The translations under genes were made by a program, and so were the position numbers. The notes under the pieces were generated by a model, which worked only from the letters and a program-made list of their open reading frames with translations, ran no database searches and was not told the origin of the DNA. Positions 22,682 through 33,027 of a DNA stretch of 64,000 bases are shown piece after piece. Location of the stretch: the NCBI GenBank assembly GCA_021399435.1, contig JAJTUP010000026.1, positions 434,001 through 498,000 on the forward strand. Reading direction: 5' to 3'. This DNA comes from Diaporthe sp. PMI_573. Lineage: Eukaryota > Ascomycota > Sordariomycetes > Diaporthales > Diaporthaceae. The first letter of the stretch is position 1. Each line of letters starts with the position of its first letter.

Positions 22682-23739
22682 TCAAGGCAACGTGTAGCCA
22701 CCATCTATAACAAGATTGGCTCCTAAGAGTCTTGTCAGTGATTGCCAAAAGAACCTTGGCAGCATTCGCAACCAACCTGTCATGTAGCTGCTAGCATCAG
22801 ATGCCAGGTACACATAGGAACCCTTGAGCTCCTCGGGCAGGGCCATTCGACCCGCAGGCACCATGCTCGTCCATCTGTCCATGATCTCTTGAGGTGCGCC
22901 TTCAAGGATATCCGTCAGAATGAAGCCCTGTCCCGTTCATGTCAGCATGCGCTCTCATCCCAGCCAAGAGGACAGTCAGTGGATTCTCGTTTCCCACGTT
23001 CACTCACAGGGGATATGCAGTTGACTCTCGCAAAGTCTGCCCACTCCACCGCCAGGGACTTGGCCAGGTGTACCTGCGCTGCTTTGCTGGCATTGTAGGC
23101 AGCCTGCTTCTGCGGGATGTTGACCAGTATCGCAGAAACCGAAGCCGTGAAACTACACCATTCCGTCCGGATCAGCCAATCGCACTCCACAAACAACACA
23201 AGCCGGGGGGAACCGTCTCACATGATACTACAACGGCTCTGCGCGCCGCCCTCCTTGCCGCCATCCGCCCTATACTGCCTCTCAAACACCTGCGCAGCCG
23301 CCTGGGCCGCCCAGAACGAGCCGTGAAAATTGACATCCAGCATCTCCCTGAACCGGTCTTCCGGGTAGTTCAGTGCGGGCGTATTGCTCGCCATGCCGGC
23401 GTTGGCGACACAGATGTCGAGCCTGCCTTTCGGGCTGAGCTCCGGGTCGGACACAACCTTGTCTATGGCCGCGAAGACGTCGTCCCGGCTCTTCACGTCA
23501 CACTTGAGCGCCTTGACCACCCTGCCCGTAGCAGCGGCGAGGGAGACGGCGGTTGCGTCTGCGTCGGCGGGCTTCTGGCTAGTATACGTGATGGCCACGT
23601 TAGCGCCTGCCTCTGCGAGCCCGCGGGCGGCTTCCAGACCAATGCCACGGCAGCCTCCCGTGACTATGGCGACCTTGCCGGTAAGGTCAAAGTGGGAGAG
23701 GACCGGGGCCTTTGGGTTTGGGTGTTTGGCGAGGACCAT
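22682..23739 (-). CDS. Short-chain dehydrogenase/reductase (SDR, classical type), 4 exons
   Basis: Exons 23739-23222, 23152-23008, 22927-22777 and 22722-22682 join to 284 residues. All three introns have GT..AG ends, and the joins restore the SDR pattern. Residues 22-40 hold the NAD(P)-binding [11 protein letters not shown] glycine motif; VANAG is the structural Asn-Ala-Gly; the catalytic Ser (in ASVSA) and the YNASK Tyr/Lys pair follow; the C-terminus is the usual [12 protein letters not shown]. It resembles fungal polyol/sorbose-type reductases, but the substrate cannot be told. A gypsy LTR ends nine bases beyond the stop codon, so the gene's own terminator has probably been displaced. High GC and an intact frame show it escaped RIP. 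Confidence 0.9.
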
Positions 23740-25981
23740 TGTGCCTGTGCAGGTCTGTAGTTTTTTTTTCTGATGGGGTATGGTAGGGATATTTCAGTCT
23801 ATACAGTGTATGATTTCACAAGTGACAAGTGACGCTCTAAACATTGAGGCAGTGTTGAGAGATTTAATTTTCGAGAAACTGGGAAACATAATGGTGCGGG
23901 GAAACCTATAAGCTTAACCCCGCCAGCCAGCTTGTTGATGCACAGCGGTGGAGCACTCTTGATGTGTTAGTTAGTTTGCAGTAGTCTGGCAGCCCGGGTA
24001 GGCTAAGTCTTTATCAGAGTGCCAGAGAGTTTTAGATCTAAAAGAGATTAATAGTATAATCTATAGTTTATAGTAAAGGTAGAATACCTAAGATATTAAA
24101 TATAAAAAATTATATTTAAATTAAGTAAGTTTATTAAATAAATAGAGATAAGCTCGTTACTGTATATTATCTAAGTAAAAGTGGATGTGGTGTTGCACCC
24201 TGCGGGTTTAGCGGTTATGTTGTTTTAGCCTAGCTCCTGACTGGGCCTGTGGGCGCCTCTGCTTATTAGCCCACCTGTTGCGTTACTTCTTGGCCTGCAG
24301 CATAAATACAGCCCTCCTTACCTTTTGTCCTACTGTCGTACTCTTGACCTTTACGCTTCCTCCTTCTCATCGCCCTCGAACCTCTTTCCCCTGCCGACGG
24401 CCAGCGCCCTTAGACCCTTGGCCCCGTCTCGCTAACGGCGGGAATCTTCCAGTCCTCGCTGGGTTCCCACCCTGCGTGTCCTCATCGCACTGTCGCACCA
24501 TCGCACCATCGCACCATCGCACCATCGCACCATCGCACCGTCGCACCGTCGCGTCGCCCTATATCCCAGATCTGTGGATCTCTCTGCTACCACTTCCTGT
24601 CTGCACTTGAGGACTTTGCCCTCTCTAGCCAGACTTCGGATTACAAGCCGACTTGGATTGATTGACAAACTACCCTATGACCAATTCTGCGTTGGGTGGC
24701 GAGTGACTAGAATAGCTGCTATAATAGCTCCTAAGCTATCCTAATCGTCACACTGTGGCAACTCCATCACACCTTATAAACTTCCCCCTATGTACTAAAT
24801 ATTGTCCTTAAGACATCCTCCTGTTTATCTATAAGGCGTAGCTCTATGTCTACCTAGTAGGATCCTTGCTGTAAACATGGTGCTGCCTAATCTAACTATA
24901 AAAATGCTGTAGTTTATAATATGTTAATACTAAGATGATAGTAGGAGGCCTCTACCGCTTAGTATATGGCTGTAGTTGGACTAATTTTAGGTGTTAGTTA
25001 CGTTGGACTGTATAAGGGGTCGTTACGTTGAGAGTAGGGTGGCCATCTGATTTGACTACTATAAACCCATGATTCAGGACGCGGCGGTGAGGGGTGGCTG
25101 GGAAGAGCTTGAGATGCGATTGCGGACAAGCGACCCGGGGAGCGATAGAAGTGGGATTAGCCGCGGCGGGGATAGACAAAGGCATGGCAGATCTGAGGGT
25201 GGCGTCCCCTCTGAGATCCCGCGCATCGATCTACGGCCTGCAAACCCTGGGTGCCCATTCATAGTTGAGTCCATGTGCATATATGCCTGGGGATACTGTC
25301 TCTGTTCCCTGGACTTTCGCCACTATACAACCACAAATAGGCAGCAGTGTGGTCCTTGAGCTTGATCGTATTGATGCGTCTGGAAGGGAGTTCTTGAAAC
25401 CCTTGCAAGCTGTAAGCTATTGGTCTTGCTGCTTCGCCCCCCGCGCGCTAAAGTTGTGTCACCCCATTCTGCGCCGTGAGCACCAATTGTACCTGAAATT
25501 TGGCCTTCGCCACAGTGTGGGAGCCTTGGATGACCAGGCCATCCCGCTTACTGGGATTGCGTATGCCTAGGTGCTTGTTTGCCTGAAAGCCCGGCAATTT
25601 TGGAACATCTACAGTTTTTGGCACTCCCGTAATCTTCGAATATTGGCTGCACGCGATTTCATAGGCCTGCAGATTCAAACAGTCAGTCCTTCCAGAGCAG
25701 AGGCTGCCTTGCCATGGGCGTAATGCATATGCACTGACTGGCAGGACCCCTGGCCCGCTGCGCCGCCCTGACGCATCTGCCTTCCGACCTGACTGCGGGG
25801 TGCCTACAATGCCTTCACAGCCCTGGAGGCATAATTGTCTCGGTAGACCACACCACATTTACCGTTTTTATTTATTGTTCTCAAAATATATTCCCCATTC
25901 CTGCCACCGAGATTTTCCTGCTCCCTCTTCGATGTCACTAGCACCTCACTAACGATTTCATCCCCCACTCCCACTATTACC
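23740..25981. other. Long intergenic region with repeat remnants
   Basis: No gene supported. 24040-24180 is AT-rich and RIP-like; 24190-24740 is GC-rich with a CATAAATA box near 24300 and pyrimidine-rich stretches, reminiscent of a retroelement promoter, but no second copy is in view. 25860-25981 is a pyrimidine/CAC-rich leader preceding the next gene's ATG. Confidence 0.4.
24484..24555. repeat. 8-bp tandem repeat, about 9 units of ATCGCACC
   Basis: Units start at 24484, 24492, 24500 and so on to 24548, with A/G variation at the first base of the unit. The central five units are identical, which suggests recent slippage. Confidence 0.9.
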
Positions 25982-28900
25982 ATGGCGGCAGCGGCGCCTC
26001 CTGTTCCGTTACCTGCACAATTTCAGGTGCAGGGCTCGGAGCCTGGCACGATCTCGGTTGATACACTATTGGACCACAGCCTCATCGATAACCAGGACAG
26101 CACGAGCATAATGAAGGCCTTGTCGGTTATCACCGTTGTGATTGGCGTCATTTTGAATGGCTTCACAGCAGCTGCAATTCTGAGCAATGCAAACCGCGTA
26201 CTTGCCACCAACATCAATCCAACATATAACAGCAACTTCCTCGAATTCGGGCAAATTGTGTCCCTTTTGTGTCCAATACTGTTCATGTTGGGGATCAAAG
26301 GTTCTAGGCAGACGTGGTTAATTGGAAGCGGTATTTTGTGCCCTCTGGTCTTTTTATGCGGATTCGCTCGCACTGGCACACACTTCTTTATTCTTCGCAC
26401 CCTTATAGGATTTCTTTTGGCCGTCTTGATGGCGATGTCCATACGCTTTGTGGACTCGTCTACCCGAACACCCGGGCTGATGAGACATATCATCCTTTGC
26501 TGTTCAGCAGCGGCTCTGATTAGCGGGCCTGTATCGGCGGGCCTTTTCGGTCTTGGATTAAGCGAGATGTTCTCATGGCAACGGAGTTTCACCATCATCG
26601 CTAGTATTCATGCGATGCTGTTCACGTTATCCACTGTTGTTCTTCCACGGAACGGGGAATCGCAGGAAATGGCAAGACCTCTCTGGTCGTTCCCCCTCAA
26701 GCGCAGAGCGTATTGGTTTTTGCTAGGGATTCTCACAGCTCTCCTTGCGTGGCTATTCTACGCCCTTGCGTGAGTCTTGTCTGAACTTGATTCCTGTGTG
26801 CGAAGTTTGCTAACTGGTCCCTAGCGTGGCCACGCATATATCGCAACCACAGAGCATGAAACTTCCACTGATGTCACTGGCCTTCCTTGCTCCTTTGGCC
26901 TTCTACTGTCTGATGAAGGACAAGCAATCCGCAGAAGGAGATGACCGAGTGTTGAAGGACGAGCGAGAGGTGATGCGGCAGAGTAGAGTCCGGAAGTCGA
27001 TTCCTCGGCTTTGCTTTGGTATCTCCTTGTGTCTCTATATGCTTGCGTCAAATGAGGCCTTTCGTTATTTGTGGAGTTTCATGTTCGGGGGTGGTCAGGA
27101 CATCTCACCGCTGAAGCTTTCCATCGTCTTATCCACCTTTATCATAGGAGGCGTTCCTATCTTCTTCATAATCCAATCGGTGACTATCACAATAATGATA
27201 GAGTTGGAGTTCTTTTTCAACCTGTACTTGGAGATACGGGGAGCGAGGCCAGCGGAATTCAAGAAAGAAGAAGCAGCGAAATTGGCTTATGCTGCCTGCC
27301 CGCTGACAGCTCCCGACAGCATTCGCGTCATTCGCCTTCGTCCAGGCTTGCCCGGCGACGAACTTCAATGCATCCTTGCAGCTGTCAGACTTACAGAACA
27401 ACCCACATACGAAGCTTTGTCCTATTGCTGGGGCCAGAGGGCGAGCAGCAGATGCATAAAACTTCAGCCATTATCATCATCGGCAGCATCTACAGGCGAA
27501 CTAGTCCCTGCAAGGTCTCTACCCATCACAGACACGCTTCATGATGCCCTCGTCTACCTCAGACATTCAAAGGTAGAGCGCATCCTTTGGGTCGATCAGA
27601 TATGTATAAATCAGAAGGACGAGGATGAAAAGTCTGTACAAGTCAAATTGATGCAGGAAATATACTCTTCAACCGAATGCGCTCTCGTCTGGCTTAGGGT
27701 GGGACGGCCTCTACTCCCACCTTGGCTCGTGCCTCAAAAGTCCGAGTTGGCCGAGTTCTTCAGAAAAGTCGAGACAACCATGAGAAAGCTATCTGAAGAC
27801 GACATACCGCAGAGGCATCAGACTTTTGGGCCCAACATCTATAAAGAACATAGCAAAAAGGCCCTCCGAGACTTGAGCAAGGACGAACGTGCCAGGTATG
27901 GCCTTCCCGACGAGTCTGACGCGCAATGGGCTCTCTTCTACGGGTTTTGCGACGCACCTTGGTTCAGCCGCGTTTGGATTGTTCAAGAGGTTGCGTGGCC
28001 CGCCAGGGTCAAGGTCCACTACACAAATCTGGAAAGGTCGTGGGAGCAGTTCATCAGTGTTTTGAATTTTGTCGAATCGCTCGACATATACGAGTTTAAT
28101 CCAAAGCATCGGCCCATCAGGGATTTTTTCTTGCGTCTTAGAGCGCTGCAGGCTTGCCGGAAGAGCATACAGGCTCGGAGGCTTGAGCCTCTGGACCAGG
28201 TGTTGGCTCGACACCGGACGGCCGCGGCGTCAGATTCTCGGGATCATATCTATGGTCTTATGGGATTAACTTCGGAACGACCTCCGCTGCAACCAGACTA
28301 CAAAAACGCTAGCACAAAGGACGTTTTCTTGGAGACGGCTAAGTGGGCGGTCCGCAAGGGTTGCCTAGATATACTTGGTCTTTGCGGTGAACCTTCCAAC
28401 CCGAATCGTGCAAAGCATCTCTTTCGTCCAAAGGGATCACATTGCGGAAAGGATCCAATCCCCATGCCTTCATGGGTTCCGGACTTCAGCGACGCGACGG
28501 GACCGCACAGCCTGACTGGCATGGGTATGCTTCTGCCTGGTGAAGCAAGTTCTCTGACAGAGTTTTGCGCCAGCAGTGGCGCTGTTACTGAGCCCAGGTT
28601 CTCCGAAGATGGCACCATGGAACAACTAGGACACTACATCGGGGACGTCGATGAGTTGCCTACTAGTGCCGCGCCCAGGAGAGACTTATTCGAGATCCAC
28701 AGACTGCGTATGACGTCTCAGATTGAATCCTCCCGACTGCACAACGGCGAGATATATCAGGACAATCTGCGCATGATAAACACGAAGACGTCCTGGGACG
28801 TAATGGCAAGAAAACTGGAAGCGAAGAGCAGAGGGCACTACGTTCAAACGGGAGAGAGCATGGACGAGGCGGTTATGCGCACCTGCCTGTTGGGCGAGAC

Positions 28901-29372
28901 CGACGAGATATTAGAGAACATGAGGCCGTTCTATAAGAATGACCAATTTGAGGTCAAGATCTGGCGGCACCTAACATTCGGTCAGGGATGTTCTTCGGAA
29001 CTCATCGGCGTAGCGGTCTTAGCTGTGATGATACTGGGGCTACGCGCAGCTGAACCACTGCTCCGCCGATATGGATACGGCCCATTCTCCTTGAACAGAG
29101 GGGAATACTACGCACGCAGACAGCTCTCGGCTGAGCGAGAGATGTTCTGTGGCACAGACAATATGACGAAAGAAGTTCTGATTGGCCTCGCGCCTCGATG
29201 GGCTCGCCCTGGTGATAAGATATTCATTCTTCGGGGCGGGAAGGTGCCGGTAATCTTGCGGGGAGCCAAGGGTGATGGCCTGTATCAATTCATTGGCGAG
29301 GCATATGTTCATGGTGCCATGTACGGACATATGTTCAACTTGACCAGGTGCGAAAAACTCCTGATTCATTGA
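25982..29372 (+). CDS. MFS-transporter-like membrane domain fused to a HET domain, 2 exons
   Basis: Exons 25982-26769 and 26825-29372 encode 1,111 residues. The 55-base intron has a GTGAGT donor, GCTAAC branch and TAG acceptor; joining gives an unbroken membrane segment. Residues 45-300 hold about eight hydrophobic helices in the layout of a 14-helix drug:H+ antiporter (helices near 45-68, 90-104, 111-128, 134-152, 166-190, 199-218, 242-261, 276-293); two more lie near 324-345 and 360-388. From residue 458 a HET domain begins (YEALSYCWG, LWVDQICINQ at about 517-526, then DSRDHIYGLMGL near 733), with the family's usual C-terminal strand set (ARPGDKIFILRGG...GEAYVHG). HET domains trigger incompatibility-type cell death in fungi. 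Here it would be membrane-anchored and cytosolic. The transporter core looks incomplete (about 10 helices), so transport is doubtful; a sensor or anchor role is inference. Confidence 0.85.
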
Positions 29373-30516
29373 GTTTGCTGTGCACCGCGGCGACTGCAAG
29401 CAGTCTACAAGCAGATCAGTACCACTGTCCGAAAACTGCGAAACCTTCCAAGGGATTTGATAGTGGTTGCTTCAGGCCGAGGACGAAGAATTAACATCAC
29501 AATTCGAGTCCTGCATGCTGTTCCTGTAAAAAGGTTCCTGGTAGTGGGGGAGGATGGATTGGATTTGAAACGCTCGCCATTGGTGGCAGGGCCGCCTTTG
29601 ACTCTTCAGATGCTGGCTGGAGGCGCTTATACTTTTTTGTTCGGAGTGTTGTCTTTATGTATGTACTCAGTGTCAACACTGCCTAGCTAGATCCAATTGA
29701 CACGGAACACCTCGGGTTTGATGAAAGTGCCCCAGGCTTGGACTCTCTCTCACTGATACTATCACAGAAAGTCCAAAAGCTGCATAGCATCGAGGTTACG
29801 CCAATCTTCACTTTGTTCTGGACGAAGGCACCGATAAACCTGCTGTGAAAAAAGATCTTTGATAATCTTGACTCATCCCTCCGATCCCAGCATAGGTGAC
29901 AGTTTATTGTGATTTAATGACGAGGCTTATTAATAATCCAGTGTGTAAGCAAAATCTGCCGTGTACTCCCATTAGGAAATAGTCATGTCGAAGGTAGGAG
30001 ATTTTTGACGTCCCTTTTCACTCATTCCAGCGATGATTGCTAGCGAGGCGAGCTGGGTTTACGGTGAAAACCCGATTCTACGCTTTTACTAGGCGTCAAC
30101 CTAAAAACTTCATACAGCGACTAGGCAATCATACATGATTTCCGATACATGAGCCTTGGGACAGCTGGTGATGCATAAGTGCATTTTATTGTAGGATTAG
30201 GAGGCCTGGCTCCTAGAAAGCTGGCAGCTATAGTTGTGGTTTCTGGGTTGTAGGAAGTTGGAACCCCAAAAAGGGATACAAGCCTAGTGGGTCGGCTGTA
30301 GGTATATGGTACTCTTTGGGGACTTATCTCCACAGTGTCGAGGCCGCTTAGAATGACAGGGCGCACCAGCTAAATTCGGCGGCTAGAACACCAGAACCTC
30401 TATTTTATAAGTAATAACGAGCTGACTTTTATTTATTTTTTAAAATATTAATAATAAGTCTATTATTCTTTTACTAATAATATTAATAAATATTATACTA
30501 TTATCTAGAATATATC
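29373..30516. other. Intergenic, no gene seen
   Basis: 3' flank of the HET gene followed by AT-rich DNA from about 30400. Short open frames have no domain or splice context. Confidence 0.45.
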
Positions 30517-31033
30517 TGAAGGTTAGTGCCTTCAGCAGTGTGTGTGTGGCAGGGTCGCAGCAGGGTGCCTGGAGGCGAGTTGGGACGATTGAGAGTGGTT
30601 CAGACAACTTTGCATTGAATTTGAGTGGGCTTCTGTCAGCCCTCCTCACAGTCCCTCCGACATTGTCTCAACCCTGGGCACGCGTGGGTTGGCTCTGGTG
30701 CGCAGATAGGGAGGCCGGAAAATTCGGCCCTCAGACCCACTATCTTTGGCTTTAAATAACCAGCCAACCCTAACCCTAACAGTAACCAAACTAAATACAG
30801 ATAAACTTCTGAAATCAGGCTATCTAATGAACTAGGTTACATGCTTTTTGGGTAAGAAATAAGGGTAATGCAGAGGTACGAAGTTAGGGTCTTAAAACAG
30901 CCCAAAAAATCGACTCACGGCCACCAAACTTATCTGCCGGCGTGCACGCCCCATAGGCACTTAGAGAAAATCCAGTGCCAAGTCTAGGGTAACTCTCTGC
31001 GTGCAGCGCCCACACAAGCGTTTCCGTTTAACA
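30517..31033 (+). repeat. Interspersed repeat, copy B (about 517 bp), inverted relative to copy A
   Basis: Reverse complement of 18854-19373 with scattered, mostly C/T and G/A differences. Starts TGAAGGTTAGTG and ends CCGTTTAACA. Lacks the duplicated ACCCTAGACTT segment of copy A. Contains CCCTAACCCTAAC, a short telomere-like motif that is simply part of the repeat. Confidence 0.8.
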
Positions 31034-31242
31034 TAAAGGTAGTCTACTACTAATAAATTCAGAGGTAATTAAACCTATATCAAGCTTATAAAGTAAAAAC
31101 AATTCAGGTCAGGACTAATTAAAATAAAACCAGAAGGGATGGTTCTTCATTTTCAGTATGGACCATGAGGGTACCTAACTAAAGTATCTGACTCGACAGT
31201 GTAACCGAGTTGCACTGGCCTGTAGGATACTAGTGATGGGTC
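31034..31242. other. Intergenic between repeat B and the next gene
   Basis: AT-rich up to about 31130, then mixed composition forming the 3' flank of the minus-strand gene. Nothing else seen. Confidence 0.4.
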
Positions 31243-32472
31243 TCAAGGGCGTAAACCCACGGCCTTGACACCGACGACTCTGGCATTATTGTATGTATCA
31301 GGGGCAATTGGGGGTGGTGCCAGCTTATTTGGTGTCTTTGGTTCGGTCTGCATGTTCCTTGCATGCTCCCCATCTGCATGCTCTCCATGTGCATGCTCTC
31401 CATGTGCCTGCTCTCCATCTGCAACATTCACCTGTGATACAGCAGCTGCCGTTCCGTCATTCTCACTGGTCTGAACGTGTTCTTCGTGATGGACTTCCTC
31501 TATCCGTGGTGGGCCACCTTCAGGGACTGGGCGGTCGAGCCTCACGTAGAAGAGCAAGCAAGATCTGTCCTGGTCTGCAAGTGACCAATTGTCGTCTATT
31601 ATCCCAGCGTACCGACTCTTGTCGCCGAGAGGCAGAATGTTCTTGCCATCAACATCGTAGATGCGGACAAAATCGTGTTCGTCTCTTCCCATGAGCCGCC
31701 TTCGTACGACGGCAATCAGGCGGTACCTAGATGTCCCCGCCTCCTCAAAGACGACGCCGCCCTCGATGTTGTTGGGTTTGTGTCTGGGCAACTTGACCTC
31801 GGCGACTGAGTCAATACCAAAATTGGGGATGTGCTCGCCGTTGGGCACGCAGACAACGGACAGGAAGCAGGGGGCAGCGCCGAACAGGGCGGACTTGGCG
31901 CCGCTTTTAGGGTTCTCATGGATTCCAAAGCTGGCATCGACTGCGGCCTGTATCGTGCTGTGCTCTGTCGTCCTGAAGCGGATGGATGGGGGCGTGTAGT
32001 AACTGTCGTCAGGTGCCAAGACCCATCGCTCGGACCCAGGCTTTTGGTGCAGGACTGGCAGGTATGGATCGCAGGATAGTTCTTCCCAGAAGGCGCCACC
32101 AGAAACGATTCTCCTGAATGGTATGTCTTCTTCCTCTATGATATCGCTGATGTACTCAAACATGTGCACTCTCTCCTTTTGCATGTTTGCAAGCTTCTCG
32201 GGCGTCTCTCCTGAGAAATCCCGCCGGCAGAGGTCAACCAGTGGGTCTTGTTGGAGTTTCTCGGACAGGTCTGAATTTATCTCTGAGGACTGTGCCAGGA
32301 TGTGGCGCATCACCACCATCAGGCAGTCCAGGCCGCTCATGTCGTATGGGTCTTGGCCGTCTGGGAATGGCCAGGTCCTGGAGAGGACGAAGCTCAGAAT
32401 TTCTGGGTCCCTGGGGTAGCCCATAGCCTGGATGGCCTCCGAGGCTGTCTCGAGGTTGGTCACTAGAGCCAT
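31243..32472 (-). CDS. Hypothetical protein with His-rich GEHA repeats
   Basis: Single exon, 409 residues from the ATG at 32472; the frame stays open upstream to 32661 but has no ATG there, and the DNA before 32472 is a typical A/C-rich leader on the minus strand. The first half (to about residue 160) is helical and acidic with an AIQAMGYPRD stretch that loosely recalls a UBA motif. Residues 250-335 look beta-rich (RYRLIAVVRRR, FVRIYDVDGK, SCLLFYVRLD), an order faintly like the end of a ubiquitin-protease fold, but no catalytic Cys or His boxes are visible. Near the C-terminus four GEHAx pentapeptides form a His-rich linker. Divergent from the helicase-like gene at 33028, with which it may share a promoter. 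Function not recognised. Confidence 0.75.
   Translation of the reverse strand: MALVTNLETASEAIQAMGYPRDPEILSFVLSRTWPFPDGQDPYDMSGLDCLMVVMRHILAQSSEINSDLSEKLQQDPLVDLCRRDFSGETPEKLANMQKERVHMFEYISDIIEEEDIPFRRIVSGGAFWEELSCDPYLPVLHQKPGSERWVLAPDDSYYTPPSIRFRTTEHSTIQAAVDASFGIHENPKSGAKSALFGAAPCFLSVVCVPNGEHIPNFGIDSVAEVKLPRHKPNNIEGGVVFEEAGTSRYRLIAVVRRRLMGRDEHDFVRIYDVDGKNILPLGDKSRYAGIIDDNWSLADQDRSCLLFYVRLDRPVPEGGPPRIEEVHHEEHVQTSENDGTAAAVSQVNVADGEQAHGEHAHGEHADGEHARNMQTEPKTPNKLAPPPIAPDTYNNARVVGVKAVGLRP
31365..31428 (-). repeat. 15-bp tandem repeat coding for GEHAx units
   Basis: Four near-identical 15-base units (CATGCTCTCCATGTG on the plus strand) encode the pentapeptides in the minus-strand gene. Being in phase, copy-number change would alter protein length without breaking the frame. 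Confidence 0.8.
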
Positions 32473-32971
32473 CTTGGGAGGTGTGGGGTGGGTGTGTATC
32501 TTCTTGTCTGTCAGTTGTGGTTGTTTGGGCGAGTGGGTTGGTTGATGTTTTGGGAGAAAGTTTGACAAGCCCGTGGTCTTGAAAGCGGACAGCTCAGACG
32601 AGTGCTCTGACAGAGCTTTACTCTGATCAAATAAGTGTGTGTGCTGAGTGCCCTCAGCCACTGACTGCGGTCAATTACGGCGCTTAATGACAGGCCAATG
32701 TCACTGTTTCCTTGGTGGTGGTACTAAGTAAAGAAGAATGCAGCACCATGACTCTGCTTCTTTGCTCCCGTTCTTCCGTAGCCGCAATACATTGTCTCGT
32801 TCAACTGAGTGCCTGCCCCACCCTGGTCAGCTCGCATAGTAGAGGTGTATTTTTCGAACTTGACTTTTTGCAGCCACCAAGCGCAACTCTGTTTGACAAA
32901 CCAAGCTACCAAATCAATCACTCGCAGAAATTCAAAAAACATCAACCTCAAGAACAAATCAAGAAATCAAT

Positions 32972-33006
<35 letters not shown>

Positions 33007-33027
33007 CGGAAACAGAACCAAAAAAAA
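32473..33027. promoter_or_regulatory. Divergent promoter region with a poly(A) leader
   Basis: 555 bases separate the two start codons. On the plus-strand side a run of about 30 A (32976-33005) is followed by an A-rich leader that ends in eight A directly before the ATG at 33028. No TATA box could be singled out. Confidence 0.5.

Noticed and set aside
22939..23760. 273-residue open frame on the plus strand
   Set aside because: It is the antisense of the SDR exons, whose motifs and splice sites are clear on the minus strand.
24278..24610. Open frame with SHHRTIAPSHHRTIAPS repeats
   Set aside because: Produced by the 8-bp tandem repeat; no further coding signal.
30760..30782. CCCTAACCCTAAC as sign of a telomere or former chromosome end
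   Set aside because: Only two units, and the same motif occurs in repeat copy A, so it belongs to the transposable repeat.
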